Below are positions 32,337-40,815 of a stretch of DNA of 64,000 bases, piece by piece; the first letter of the stretch is position 1, and every line of letters starts with the position of its first letter. Origin of the DNA: Clostridium septicum (GTDB taxonomy: Bacteria; Bacillota; Clostridia; Clostridiales; Clostridiaceae). The position numbers and the translations under genes are program-made. Under the pieces are notes generated by a model. It saw nothing but the letters and a program-made list of their open reading frames with translations, was not told the DNA's origin and ran no database searches. The stretch lies in assembly GCF_003606265.1 (NCBI RefSeq), contig NZ_CP023671.1:1550001-1614000 (forward strand), read 5' to 3'.

Positions 32337-33776
32337 TTAAAGTTGTTTTTTCATACGAGATACTAGTGGATCTGCTATAGTACCAACAACAACTTGTACG
32401 TTGTTTCCTGAAAGCTTCATTACACCTGTAGCTCCTAATTTCTTTAATTTTGATTCATCAATTTTTTTGCTATCTGCTAATGTTAATCTTATTCTTGTAA
32501 CACAAGCATCTAATGATTTAATGTTGTCTTTACCACCGATTGCTTCTATTATCCCTTTAGCTGTAACATCTAAATCTGACTTTTTACCCTTCATATCTCT
32601 GCTATCTATTACGTCTATTTCATCATCTTCTCTACCTGGCGTCTTTAAATCAAACTTTTTAATTACAGCATAGAATATTACAAAGTAAATTGCTGCAAAT
32701 GCTAATCCAACGAATACTAATCCAATTGGATTTTCAGCAATATTAAAGTTTAAAACATAATCTATAAAACCTGCTGAGAATGAGAAACCGTCTCTCATAC
32801 CCAGGAAGTTAGTTAACGCTAATGATACCCCTGTTAATAAGGCATGAGCTCCATATAAAACTGGTGCTAAGAACATAAATGTAAATTCGATTGGTTCTGT
32901 TACACCTGTTAAGAATGAAGTAAACGCTATACCTGCTAACATACCTGTAACTGCTTTTCTCTTCTCTTTCTTAGCTGCTGCTATCATAGCAAAACAAGCT
33001 GCTGGTAAAGCAAACATCATAATTGGGAAGAATCCTGTTTGGAATGCCCCTGCAGTTGGGTCTCCATTTAAGAATCTGAATATATCTCCATTGAACACTT
33101 CTCCTGAAGCTGCTGTAAATGTACCAAATTGGAACCAGAATATTGTATTTAATACATGGTGTAATCCGATTGGAATTAATAATCTGTTTAAGAAACCAAA
33201 TCCAAATGCTCCAATTGGACCTGAATTAGCCATAGTGTTACCAAAGTTATTTATACCATCTTGAATACTTGGCCATATCCATCCCATAGCAACCCCTAGT
33301 ATTAAACATACTAAAGAAGTAATAATTGGAACGAATCTTTTTCCTCCAAAGAATCCAAGGAACTGCGGTACTTTAATATCTTTGAATTTATTATAAAGTA
33401 ATCCCCCTATAATACCTGTTGCAAAACCTGCTAAAACGCCCATATCAAATTTTATACTTCCGTCAGCTATTCCTGGATTTAATTCACCTGCAAATGCAAA
33501 TGCAACTTTAGTTAATACAAAATAACCTATTGCCCCAGCTAAACCAGCTACTCCATTATTTTCTTCTGCTAAACCTACAGCAATACCTATTGCAAATAGT
33601 ATAGCCATATTTCCCATTATAGCGTCTCCAGCTGCTGCCATCCAAGAAATGTCTAATACGTCAGGTTGACCTAATCTTAGTAATAAACCTGCTGCTGGCA
33701 AAGCTGCAATTGGTGTCATTAAAGCTTTACCTAATTTCTGTAAAAACCCTAGAACACTTGTGTTTCCTTTTGACAT
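32337..33776 (-). CDS. nagE: PTS N-acetylglucosamine permease, EIICB
   Basis: Imports and phosphorylates N-acetylglucosamine using phosphate passed from EI, HPr and a IIA protein. The 479 residues hold the membrane IIC domain (~1-375, about ten segments; start GFLQKLGKALMTPIAALPAA, substrate motif GVTEPIEF) and a IIB domain (~400-479) with phosphocysteine Cys425 in SLDACVTRIRL. E. coli NagE carries a fused IIA; here IIA is absent and may come from crr, which diverges nearby. The start was set at MSKGN, which has a GGAGGG site six bases upstream; the 25-codon extension upstream lies in the antiterminator leader. Glucose as an alternative substrate is less likely. Confidence 0.88.
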   Translation of the reverse strand: MSKGNTSVLGFLQKLGKALMTPIAALPAAGLLLRLGQPDVLDISWMAAAGDAIMGNMAILFAIGIAVGLAEENNGVAGLAGAIGYFVLTKVAFAFAGELNPGIADGSIKFDMGVLAGFATGIIGGLLYNKFKDIKVPQFLGFFGGKRFVPIITSLVCLILGVAMGWIWPSIQDGINNFGNTMANSGPIGAFGFGFLNRLLIPIGLHHVLNTIFWFQFGTFTAASGEVFNGDIFRFLNGDPTAGAFQTGFFPIMMFALPAACFAMIAAAKKEKRKAVTGMLAGIAFTSFLTGVTEPIEFTFMFLAPVLYGAHALLTGVSLALTNFLGMRDGFSFSAGFIDYVLNFNIAENPIGLVFVGLAFAAIYFVIFYAVIKKFDLKTPGREDDEIDVIDSRDMKGKKSDLDVTAKGIIEAIGGKDNIKSLDACVTRIRLTLADSKKIDESKLKKLGATGVMKLSGNNVQVVVGTIADPLVSRMKKQL

Positions 33777-33854
33777 AAATATCCCTCCATTTTTAAAAAT
33801 ATAATTGCTCATAATGATTTTTTCTGACATAACCATATTTTTTGAAAGCAAAAC

Positions 33855-33911
33855 AGCCGGAAAGAATACAAGTATTCTTTCCGGCTTATGCCCATATTCA
33901 AATGGTTACAC
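33855..33911 (-). promoter_or_regulatory. GlcT/LicT-type antiterminator site and terminator in nagE leader
   Basis: In the nagE leader (minus strand) an RAT-like element with TGTAACC and GGGCATAAGCC (33,883-33,911) overlaps the base of a 15-base-pair hairpin with AGCCGGAAAGAATAC arms (33,855-33,886) and a short U tract. The two folds exclude each other, as in BglG-family antitermination. The U tract is weak for a terminator. Confidence 0.75.
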
Positions 33912-33946
33912 GCCAATTTAAAATCTCTATTTATTATTACAATATC

Positions 33947-33983
33947 ATTGTATACGCTTTAAAACATTTTGTCAACGGTTTCA
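33947..33983 (-). promoter_or_regulatory. nagE promoter with overlapping cre site
   Basis: TTGACA (33,970-33,975), 17 bases, TACAAT (33,947-33,952). The 14 bases TGAAACCGTTGACA (33,970-33,983, minus strand) fit the CcpA consensus TGWNANCGNTNWCA at every fixed position and cover the -35 box, so CcpA binding should repress. Confidence 0.82.
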
Positions 33984-34014
33984 CTAAAACTTTTTTATTT
34001 TTTTTTATATTTTA

Positions 34015-34044
34015 TTGACATTACGAAATAACTCTATATATAAT
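34015..34044 (+). promoter_or_regulatory. crr promoter
   Basis: TTGACA (34,015-34,020), 18 bases, TATAAT (34,039-34,044). It diverges from the nagE promoter, whose -35 is about 40 bases away. Confidence 0.85.
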
Positions 34045-34052
34045 ATCATTAT

Positions 34053-34112
34053 AAATGTTACTGTTAAATCAGGCATAAGTTCTTTCTGGACTTATGCCAT
34101 TTTTTATTTTTT
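34053..34112 (+). promoter_or_regulatory. GlcT-type antiterminator site and terminator in crr leader
   Basis: Near the predicted 5' end lies TGTTACTG...CAGGCATAAGT (34,056-34,080), close to the ribonucleic antiterminator known for Bacillus ptsG. Its 3' half overlaps a terminator with GGCATAAGT / ACTTATGCC arms (34,072-34,098) and two T runs. A BglG/GlcT-family protein bound to the RAT would prevent the terminator; no such gene is in this window. Confidence 0.85.
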
Positions 34113-34246
34113 ATACTTTAATGTATTGAAATACCACCATATATATATACTATTTTTATAATAGTATTTTGCAAAAAATTTATTACAGTAATATATACAA
34201 AATATAATATGAAAGGAAGTGGATTCCTGTTTTTCAGGATATACGT

Positions 34247-34771
34247 ATGTTCGATTTTTTAAAAAATATGTTTAAATCAAATGAAGCTCCACAAAAAGAA
34301 GAAGTGAACAAAAAATCATCTGGACTTCTTGCTCCTGTCTCAGGTCAAGCAATTCCTTTATCTGAAGTGCCAGATCAAGTTTTTGCTGAAAAGTTAGCTG
34401 GAGATGGAATAGGTATAATAGCTGAGGGAGATACTGTTGTTGCTCCTGCTGATGGAGAATTAACTTTAGTTTTCAAAACAAAGCATGCTTTTGCAATGAC
34501 TTTAGATAATGGTTTAGAACTGTTAGTTCATATAGGTTTAGAAACTGTATCTCTAAATGGAGAAGGTTTTGAACAACTTGTAGAACAAGGAACTAGAGTT
34601 AAAGCTGGTACTCCTATAATGAAGATAGATACTAACTTCATAGCAAGCAAAGGATTATCTCTTGCTACACCAGTTTTAATAACTAATGTAGATGCAGCTA
34701 AATCAATCACTCCAGTTGCTACTGGAAAAGTTGTAGCTGGTGAAACTCCAGTTGTTGACTTTGAAGTTTAA
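34247..34771 (+). CDS. crr: PTS glucose-family IIA protein
   Basis: Soluble phosphocarrier that takes phosphate from HPr and passes it to IIB domains such as that of NagE. The 174 residues hold a ~23-residue charged linker, then the IIA-Glc fold with APVSGQAIPLSEVPD, first active-site His80 (KTKHAFAM) and phospho-accepting His95 (LLVHIGLET). An unusual feature is the start: the ribosome site GGAAGTGG lies ~25 bases before the ATG, with a small TCCTG-TTTTT-CAGGA hairpin in between that would shorten the distance. Transcribed alone and divergent from nagE. Confidence 0.93.
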   Translation: MFDFLKNMFKSNEAPQKEEVNKKSSGLLAPVSGQAIPLSEVPDQVFAEKLAGDGIGIIAEGDTVVAPADGELTLVFKTKHAFAMTLDNGLELLVHIGLETVSLNGEGFEQLVEQGTRVKAGTPIMKIDTNFIASKGLSLATPVLITNVDAAKSITPVATGKVVAGETPVVDFEV

Positions 34772-34800
34772 TATATAATTTTATGGTTTATTGCTTAAAG

Positions 34801-34832
34801 AAAACGCTACAAAATTTTTGTAGCGTTTTTTC
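34801..34832. terminator. Two-way terminator between crr and GNAT gene
   Basis: AAAACGCTACAAAA / TTTTGTAGCGTTTT hairpin with A and T runs on both sides, between convergent genes. Confidence 0.9.
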
Positions 34833-34851
34833 ATATAGATTAATATTAAAC

Positions 34852-35787
34852 TTAATCTTCTAAAATCTTATATAAAGTTAGGTGGTCTTTCCAACTTCCA
34901 TTTATAAATAAATATTTTTCATTTATACCTATTTCTTTAAATCCACATCCTAAAAGTACAGCTTTAGATCTTTTGTTATCTAATAAAACTGATGCTTCAA
35001 TTCTATGTAACTCTAATTCACTTTTAGAATAGTCTAAAATAAGCCTCACCGCTTCCTTCATATATCCTTTCCCTTGATATTCCCTATCTATAGAGTATCC
35101 TAAAATAGCACTTTTAAATATTCCATATACAATGTTTGATAGTTTAGCTTTACCTATTAACTTTTCATCTTTATATATTCCTAAATCATAACTAGTTCCA
35201 TTTATAAGCTGCCTATAACTTTCTATTAATATATCCCTTTGGGTTTCATATGTATAAAAACTATCATCTCTGCTTGGTTCATAAGGATCTAAATGCTCTT
35301 TATTTCTTATATAATAATCCAGTAAATCTTCAGCATTTTCCGGAGTTAAATTTCTTATTTCTATATTTTCACCTTTCAATCTAATTATGGATGTTACAAA
35401 TGAATTATTATAATCACTTCTATTTATACCAAAGCTAAGTTCATCCATAAAATGACCATTTACAAAAAGATTATCTGAAAATATCCCTTCTAAAACAAAT
35501 CCTAAATCTATAAACACTTTAAAATTCGCATTTTCGTTTACTATAAAATTAGCTTTATATATACTTGAATCCTTAAATATCGCCCTTAATATATTACTGA
35601 CTGTTTCACTTAATAATTCTGGATCATTATATCTGTAAAACTTAAGTCTTACATTGCATTTTTTATTATCCTTATCTAGCTCTAAAATGGTAAATCTACC
35701 TACTACTATGCTATTTTTATCTCTAATAATATAATCACTAAATGTTCCTTTTACTAAATCTATACTTATCCCTTTACTTTCCTTCAT
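34852..35787 (-). CDS. Tandem GNAT acetyltransferase
   Basis: Predicted cytoplasmic N-acetyltransferase using acetyl-CoA; acceptor unknown. The 311 residues look like two GNAT domains. The first (~1-130) is degenerate: it keeps the late helix-strand (NANFKVFIDLGFVLEGIF) but lacks an acetyl-CoA loop. The second (~140-311) is of the RimJ/RimL type with the pyrophosphate loop EYQGKGYMKEAV, HRIEASVLLDNKRSKAVLLG and a final FINGSWKDHLTLYKI. It faces crr across a shared terminator. No partner gene hints at its target. Confidence 0.82.
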   Translation of the reverse strand: MKESKGISIDLVKGTFSDYIIRDKNSIVVGRFTILELDKDNKKCNVRLKFYRYNDPELLSETVSNILRAIFKDSSIYKANFIVNENANFKVFIDLGFVLEGIFSDNLFVNGHFMDELSFGINRSDYNNSFVTSIIRLKGENIEIRNLTPENAEDLLDYYIRNKEHLDPYEPSRDDSFYTYETQRDILIESYRQLINGTSYDLGIYKDEKLIGKAKLSNIVYGIFKSAILGYSIDREYQGKGYMKEAVRLILDYSKSELELHRIEASVLLDNKRSKAVLLGCGFKEIGINEKYLFINGSWKDHLTLYKILED

Positions 35788-35990
35788 AAATAAATTCTCC
35801 TAAGGATTTTTTTAACATAATATATTTATTATAACGATAAATATAGTTTATACACAATATAAAATTATCTTTAAAATGAATATATATTTATTAAAATTAA
35901 ATTTACAAGCTATTTTAAGATAATGCTTGTATTTTAATAATAATATTAGATTAAAATGTTAAAACTCACTTTTAACAACTTACATTAAAA

Positions 35991-36019
35991 TTGACTATTT
36001 CTTCTTATTGATTAATAAT
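35991..36019 (+). promoter_or_regulatory. lysP promoter (candidate)
   Basis: TTGACT (35,991-35,996), 17 bases, AATAAT (36,014-36,019), placed about 20 bases before the riboswitch. The -10 is weak. The remaining gap 35,788-35,990 shows nothing. Confidence 0.5.
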
Positions 36020-36035
36020 AATCACATTAAATGAA

Positions 36036-36206
36036 TAACTGAGATAGAGGCGCAAAAATTATTAGTAACATTATTGAGTTAAGCACAGTGAGGTAATGTG
36101 AAAGGATTTTTTGCCGAAGTGTACGGGTAATGCTTTAATACCGTATGCTGGTGTTGCATAGAATATATGTAATACTGTCACATTTGTGGAGCGCTATCAT
36201 TCTTCG
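36036..36206 (+). promoter_or_regulatory. Lysine riboswitch (L box)
   Basis: The lysine aptamer pattern is clear: GAGATAGAGGCGC at the 5' side, GTGAAAGG and TTTGCCGAAG in the middle, GCTGGTGTTGCAT and ACTGTCA later, and closing GGAGCGCTATC pairing with the start to form P1. A terminator follows at 36,226. Known L boxes switch off lysine synthesis or uptake genes when lysine is plentiful, which identifies the downstream permease as a lysine carrier. Confidence 0.95.
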
Positions 36207-36225
36207 TATATGAATAGTATTTTAT

Positions 36226-36257
36226 ATGCCCTGAGTATAGTCTTAGGGCATTTTTTT
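36226..36257 (+). terminator. Expression-platform terminator of the lysine riboswitch
   Basis: ATGCCCTGAG / TCTTAGGGCAT hairpin followed by seven T, about 70 bases before the lysP start. Confidence 0.9.
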
Positions 36258-36327
36258 ATTTTACAATCAAGTTAATCTTCATCTTAGTTAAACATTTATG
36301 TATTTTACAGTTAATGGAGGACTTGAT

Positions 36328-37767
36328 ATGGATTCAGTAAATAGTTGCAATGTTGAATTAAAAAAAGGACTTAAATCTAGACATCTTAGCATGATTGCTA
36401 TAGGTGGTTCTATAGGTACGGGAATCTTCCTTGCTATGGGAGATACAATACATAAAGCAGGGGCTGGTGGTGCCTTAGTCGCTTACGCTTTAATTGGTAT
36501 AATGGTATATTTTTTAATTAGTAGTTTAGGAGAAATGGCAACATTTATGCCTGTCTCTGGTTCATTTGGCACATATGCTACAGAGTTTATAGACCCTGCT
36601 GTAGGATTTGCTCTTGGTTGGAATTATTGGTTTAACTGGGCAATAACAATTGCTGCTGAACTTGTAGCATCATCTTTAATAATGAAATTTTGGTTTCCTA
36701 ATGTTCCAGGGATAATCTGGAGCGTTTTATTACTATCAATAATAGTTACACTTAATTTACTATCAACAAAAGCTTACGGCGAGTCTGAATTTTGGTTTGC
36801 TAGTATAAAAGTAATAACAGTTATAGTATTTTTAATAATTGGATTTTTAAATATTTTTGGAATAATGGGTGGACATGCTGTTGGATTTTCTAACTTCACA
36901 TCAAATGGTGGACCATTCATTGGAGGATTTAAATCTATCTTCATAGTATTTTTATTAGCTGGTTTCTCTTTCCAAGGAACTGAACTAGTTGGTATTGCTG
37001 CAGGTGAAAGTGAAAATCCTGAAAAATCAATACCTAAAGCTGTAAATAGTGTATTTTGGAGAATATTACTTTTTTATATAGGAACTATAGTAGTTATTGG
37101 GGCTTTAATACCACTTTCAGAAGTTGGAGTTAAAGAAAGCGCATTTACACTTGTTTTTGAAAAAGCTGGTGTAGCTGCAGCTGCATCAATTATGAATGCT
37201 GTAATATTAAGTTCAGTATTATCTGCTGGAAATTCCGGGATGTATGCCTCAAGTAGAATGCTATACTCAATGGCAAAGGAAGGTATGGCTCCTAAACTAT
37301 TTGCCAAAGTAAATTCTAATGGAGTTCCTATAAACTCCGTTATAGCCACTACAATAATTGCATCAGCTTGTTTCTTAACAGGGATTTATGCTGAAGATAG
37401 TGTTTATGTATGGCTTGTAGCCGCTTCAGGATTAGCTGGATTTATAGCATGGATGGGAATAGCATTATGTCATTATAGATTTAGAAAAGCTTGCAAAGCT
37501 CAAAATTTTGATTTAAACAAATTACCTTATAAATCAAAATTCTTCCCATTTGGACCTATAATAGCATTAATATTATGTACTATTGTAATTTTAGGACAAG
37601 GTCTTTCTTATATATCTGAATCAGGAATTGATTGGATGGGAATTTGTTCATCATATATAGGCATCCCTTTATTCTTAATTTTATGGTTAGGATATAAATT
37701 TAAAAACAAGACCAAACTTGTTGATTTAAAGAAAGTTAATTTAACAAAGTATTCAATAAAAAAATAA
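36328..37767 (+). CDS. lysP: Lysine-specific permease
   Basis: Proton-coupled lysine uptake carrier of the APC amino acid permease family, inner membrane. The 479 residues hold about 12 membrane segments. RHLSMIAIGGSIGTGIFLAMG near the N-terminus is the APC substrate loop, and FSFQGTELVGIAAGESENPEK the conserved region after segment 6. The start was set at the ATG with GGAGG seven bases upstream; an earlier in-frame ATG lies before that site. The lysine riboswitch upstream fixes the substrate better than homology alone. Confidence 0.93.
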   Translation: MDSVNSCNVELKKGLKSRHLSMIAIGGSIGTGIFLAMGDTIHKAGAGGALVAYALIGIMVYFLISSLGEMATFMPVSGSFGTYATEFIDPAVGFALGWNYWFNWAITIAAELVASSLIMKFWFPNVPGIIWSVLLLSIIVTLNLLSTKAYGESEFWFASIKVITVIVFLIIGFLNIFGIMGGHAVGFSNFTSNGGPFIGGFKSIFIVFLLAGFSFQGTELVGIAAGESENPEKSIPKAVNSVFWRILLFYIGTIVVIGALIPLSEVGVKESAFTLVFEKAGVAAAASIMNAVILSSVLSAGNSGMYASSRMLYSMAKEGMAPKLFAKVNSNGVPINSVIATTIIASACFLTGIYAEDSVYVWLVAASGLAGFIAWMGIALCHYRFRKACKAQNFDLNKLPYKSKFFPFGPIIALILCTIVILGQGLSYISESGIDWMGICSSYIGIPLFLILWLGYKFKNKTKLVDLKKVNLTKYSIKK

Positions 37768-37775
37768 ATATATTT

Positions 37776-37808
37776 AAAACTCTAAGATTTTCTTAGAGTT
37801 TTTCTTTT
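37776..37808 (+). terminator. Terminator of lysP
   Basis: AACTCTAAGA / TCTTAGAGTT hairpin and T-rich tail. Confidence 0.88.
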
Positions 37809-37884
37809 TGTGTAATAACTCTAAACATACACTCATATACTTAAATACATTCTATAAATTAATACTAATAAGGAGGGATTATTT

Positions 37885-38574
37885 ATTTTTATACCAAAAT
37901 TTCTAAAAGGAAAGAAAAGAAAATCTAAAATCAACTTAAAGCTTTCCTTCACTATTCCTCTTATTTTTATTCTTATAGGGGTCTTTTTAGGATATAAGAT
38001 TTTCAAGCCACAAAAATCACCTCCAAAGCAATGGACATTAACTGACAATGATAAAAAAGATGTAAAGTTTATGTCTGAAGAGAGCCTAATTAAAGAAATT
38101 AGAGATGTAAATAAAATTATCCCTTTAGAGATAGAACTTTCTGAGACTATAGTCGTTGATAAAAGTTGGGGAGATTTTGAAGTATTTAAAAAGATAAAAA
38201 GAATTAAATTCTTCGCTAATTGCTCATACACTGTTGACCTATCTTCAATTGGTGATAAAGATATAAATATTAATAAACAAACAAAAGAAGTTGAGTTATA
38301 CCTCCCTAAACCACAAATTTTCAGTATAGATATTGATGAAAATAAAACAATTTATGAAGAGGCATCAAATGGCCTGCTTCGATTTGGAGATATTCAACTA
38401 ACTTCAGAAGAACATGGAGTTATACAAAGAGAGACATCTAAGATTTTTGAAAGTAAAATGAAAGATTCTCAAATATATGATAAGGCAATTTCTAATACAA
38501 ACGTAGTTTTAGAAAAATTACTCAGACAAATTTCTGGTAATGACATGAAAGTAAAAGTTAATTTTAAAGAATAA
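37885..38574 (+). CDS. DUF4230 membrane-anchored protein, apparent AUU start
   Basis: Function unknown. The frame is open from 37,858 to the stop at 38,574. An N-terminal basic stretch (KGKKRKSK) and a membrane helix (TIPLIFILIGVFLGYKIF, ~23-40) precede an outside domain that matches DUF4230 (SEESLIKEIRDVNK, then DKSWGDFEVFKK). No ATG, GTG or TTG occurs before codon 63 (ATG at 38,071), which would remove the anchor and has no ribosome site. A perfect AAGGAGGG at 37,871-37,877 sits seven bases before ATT at 37,885, so I place the start there (229 residues). It stands alone between two terminators. Confidence 0.78.
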   Translation: MFIPKFLKGKKRKSKINLKLSFTIPLIFILIGVFLGYKIFKPQKSPPKQWTLTDNDKKDVKFMSEESLIKEIRDVNKIIPLEIELSETIVVDKSWGDFEVFKKIKRIKFFANCSYTVDLSSIGDKDININKQTKEVELYLPKPQIFSIDIDENKTIYEEASNGLLRFGDIQLTSEEHGVIQRETSKIFESKMKDSQIYDKAISNTNVVLEKLLRQISGNDMKVKVNFKE

Positions 38575-38631
38575 AAAATTAATGGACTGTTTTAAAACTA
38601 TAACCTATTTATTATTTTAATAATTAGTAAA

Positions 38632-38679
38632 TAAAGAACAACTAATAAAATTAAAATTTCTTATTAGTTGTTCTTTTAT
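38632..38679. terminator. Two-way terminator between DUF4230 and bioA
   Basis: AAAGAACAACTAATAA / TTATTAGTTGTTCTTT hairpin between convergent genes. Confidence 0.88.
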
Positions 38680-38753
38680 CTATTTATATATTATTAAATT
38701 TCTATATTATTCAAGCTATATTTTCACAGACTATATATTTAAAGATATCTCTT

Positions 38754-40100
38754 TTAAATCCTTAATATATATTCATCCAAAGATTCTTTACACACCCTAA
38801 CCATTTCCTTCATTTCCTCTTCTTCTATTATATATGGAGGATTAAAATATAAACAGTTTCCTATAGGTCTTAAAACTACACCCTTTTTAAGAGCAATCTT
38901 ATATATTTCATAGCCCACTCTTTTTTCACTAGGAAAGGATTCCTTAGTTTCTTTATTGCTTACTAATTCTATTGCATTTATTAATCCTATATTTCTAATT
39001 TCGCCTATAAGCTGATGACTATTTAATTCACTTAATAAAATTTCATTTAACATTTTGCCTTTTTTATTTATCATATTTAAAATATTCTCTTCTTCAAATA
39101 TCTTTAATACTTCTAAAGCTACTGCACACCCCATAGCATTTCCTGAGTACGTGTGAGAATGTAAAAATGCCTTATACTCACTATAATCTCCATAAAATAC
39201 ATTATATAATTTATTAGAAGTCATAACTACAGACATAGGCATATATCCCGCTGTTAATCCCTTAGATAAGCACATAATATCAGGACTTATTTCAGCATGC
39301 TCACAAGCAAACATCTTACCAGTTCTTCCATACCCAACTGCAATTTCATCTGCTATTAAATTAATATCATATTTGTCACATAATGCTCTTAGACTCTTTA
39401 AATATTTAGGTGAGTAAATTTTCATTCCTGCAGCCCCTTGTACCATAGGTTCAATTATAACTGCAGATATTTCATGATGATTATTTGCTAACAGTTCTTC
39501 CATGTACTTAAAACATTCTGCATTACAACTATCCCTATTCTTTTCATAATTACATCTATAACAATCAGGTCCTTGAACTCTATAGGTATCTACCATTAAA
39601 GGCCTATATACCTTATTATATATATCTATATCCCCTACCGATAATGCTCCTAGAGTTTCTCCATGGTACGCATCCGTAATAGCTACAAATTTCTGCTTTT
39701 TAGTTTTTCCTATTTGTTGATGATAATGAAAACTCATTTTTAAAGCTATTTCTACTGCCGCCGATCCATTATCTGCGAAAAATACCTTTTCTAATCTTTC
39801 AGGAGTTATCTTTACTAATCTTTCACTTAGCTCTATTGCTGGTATATTAGAAAAGTTTGCAAAAATAACATGCTCTATTTTATTTATTTGATTTATAATT
39901 GCATTATTAATTCTTTTATTGGCATGTCCAAACAAATTACACCACCAAGAGCTAATGGCATCTAAATATCTATTTCCATAAGTATCATAAAGATATATGC
40001 CTTCGCCTCTTTCAATAACTATTATTTTAAGTTCTTCATAGTCTTTCATCTGTGAACAAGGATGCCATATATATTTGAAATCCTTATCTATTAGATTCAT
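38754..40100 (-). CDS. bioA: Adenosylmethionine-8-amino-7-oxononanoate aminotransferase
   Basis: Converts KAPA to 7,8-diaminopelargonate with S-adenosylmethionine as amino donor. The 448 residues are full length; fold-type I aminotransferase with Asp251 (IADEIAVGYGRTG) and cofactor lysine Lys280 (CLSKGLTAGYMP). The opening YIWHPCSQM and SSWWCNLFGHA are typical of BioA. It lies 13 bases after bioD, as last gene of the biotin operon. Confidence 0.95.
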   Translation of the reverse strand: MNLIDKDFKYIWHPCSQMKDYEELKIIVIERGEGIYLYDTYGNRYLDAISSWWCNLFGHANKRINNAIINQINKIEHVIFANFSNIPAIELSERLVKITPERLEKVFFADNGSAAVEIALKMSFHYHQQIGKTKKQKFVAITDAYHGETLGALSVGDIDIYNKVYRPLMVDTYRVQGPDCYRCNYEKNRDSCNAECFKYMEELLANNHHEISAVIIEPMVQGAAGMKIYSPKYLKSLRALCDKYDINLIADEIAVGYGRTGKMFACEHAEISPDIMCLSKGLTAGYMPMSVVMTSNKLYNVFYGDYSEYKAFLHSHTYSGNAMGCAVALEVLKIFEEENILNMINKKGKMLNEILLSELNSHQLIGEIRNIGLINAIELVSNKETKESFPSEKRVGYEIYKIALKKGVVLRPIGNCLYFNPPYIIEEEEMKEMVRVCKESLDEYILRI

Positions 40101-40113
40101 AAATCGTCCCCCA

Positions 40114-40815
40114 TTAACCGTTTATTAAACTTATTAACATATTAAAATTTATTAAATTATCCACATTATCTTTTTCTTTTTCCACAAATGGAATAGTTAA
40201 AATTCTATTTATACCTGTTAAATGCCTTATAATATCTTTATTATCTTTGTGGATTATATTTTGTGGATTATATCCATTAAGTATAACTCCATTTACCTTT
40301 ATGCCTTCAGCCTCTAAATATTTAATAGTTAAAATTGTATGATTTATAGTTCCAAGTCCAGCTCTTGCAATTACTATAGTCGATAATTCTAATTCCTTTA
40401 TTATATCCTCAAGTAAAATTGTTTTAGTATCTGTTATATTTATTGGACATATTATTCCACCACTACCTTCAACTACTAATAATTCATACTTATCTTTCAT
40501 TTTCTTATAATCACTTTTTATCTTTTCAATATTTATATCAATACCTTCAATTCTAGATGCTAAATGTGGTGAATATGGATTTTCTAATGTATAAGATACT
40601 AAATTTTCATAGTCTTCATTTAACCCCGATAAACTACAAACCTCTTTAGCATCACCTGGTATTAACTTATTATCTTCTTTTATAGCCCCACTTAATACAC
40701 CTTTAAAATATCCTGCCTCTACCCCATTATCTCTAAGAGTTTTTACTATTAATGATGCAACAAAGGTTTTACCTACATCCGTATCTGTTCCTGTTATAAA
40801 TATTGACTTCCTCAT
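40114..40815 (-). CDS. bioD: Dethiobiotin synthetase
   Basis: ATP-dependent closure of the ureido ring from diaminopelargonate and CO2. The 233 residues have the P-loop GTDTDVGKT at 9-17 and VVEGSGGIICP near 115-125. Its ATG overlaps the TAA stop of bioB (TAATG), so translation is coupled. Confidence 0.95.
   Translation of the reverse strand: MRKSIFITGTDTDVGKTFVASLIVKTLRDNGVEAGYFKGVLSGAIKEDNKLIPGDAKEVCSLSGLNEDYENLVSYTLENPYSPHLASRIEGIDINIEKIKSDYKKMKDKYELLVVEGSGGIICPINITDTKTILLEDIIKELELSTIVIARAGLGTINHTILTIKYLEAEGIKVNGVILNGYNPQNIIHKDNKDIIRHLTGINRILTIPFVEKEKDNVDNLINFNMLISLING

Noticed and set aside
36298-36327. Earlier in-frame start for lysP
   Set aside because: The ribosome site GGAGG lies inside that extension and fits the later ATG at 36,328.
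37833-38231. Minus-strand frame opposite the DUF4230 gene
   Set aside because: No ribosome site and no recognisable domain, while the plus strand has a membrane anchor and DUF4230 domain.
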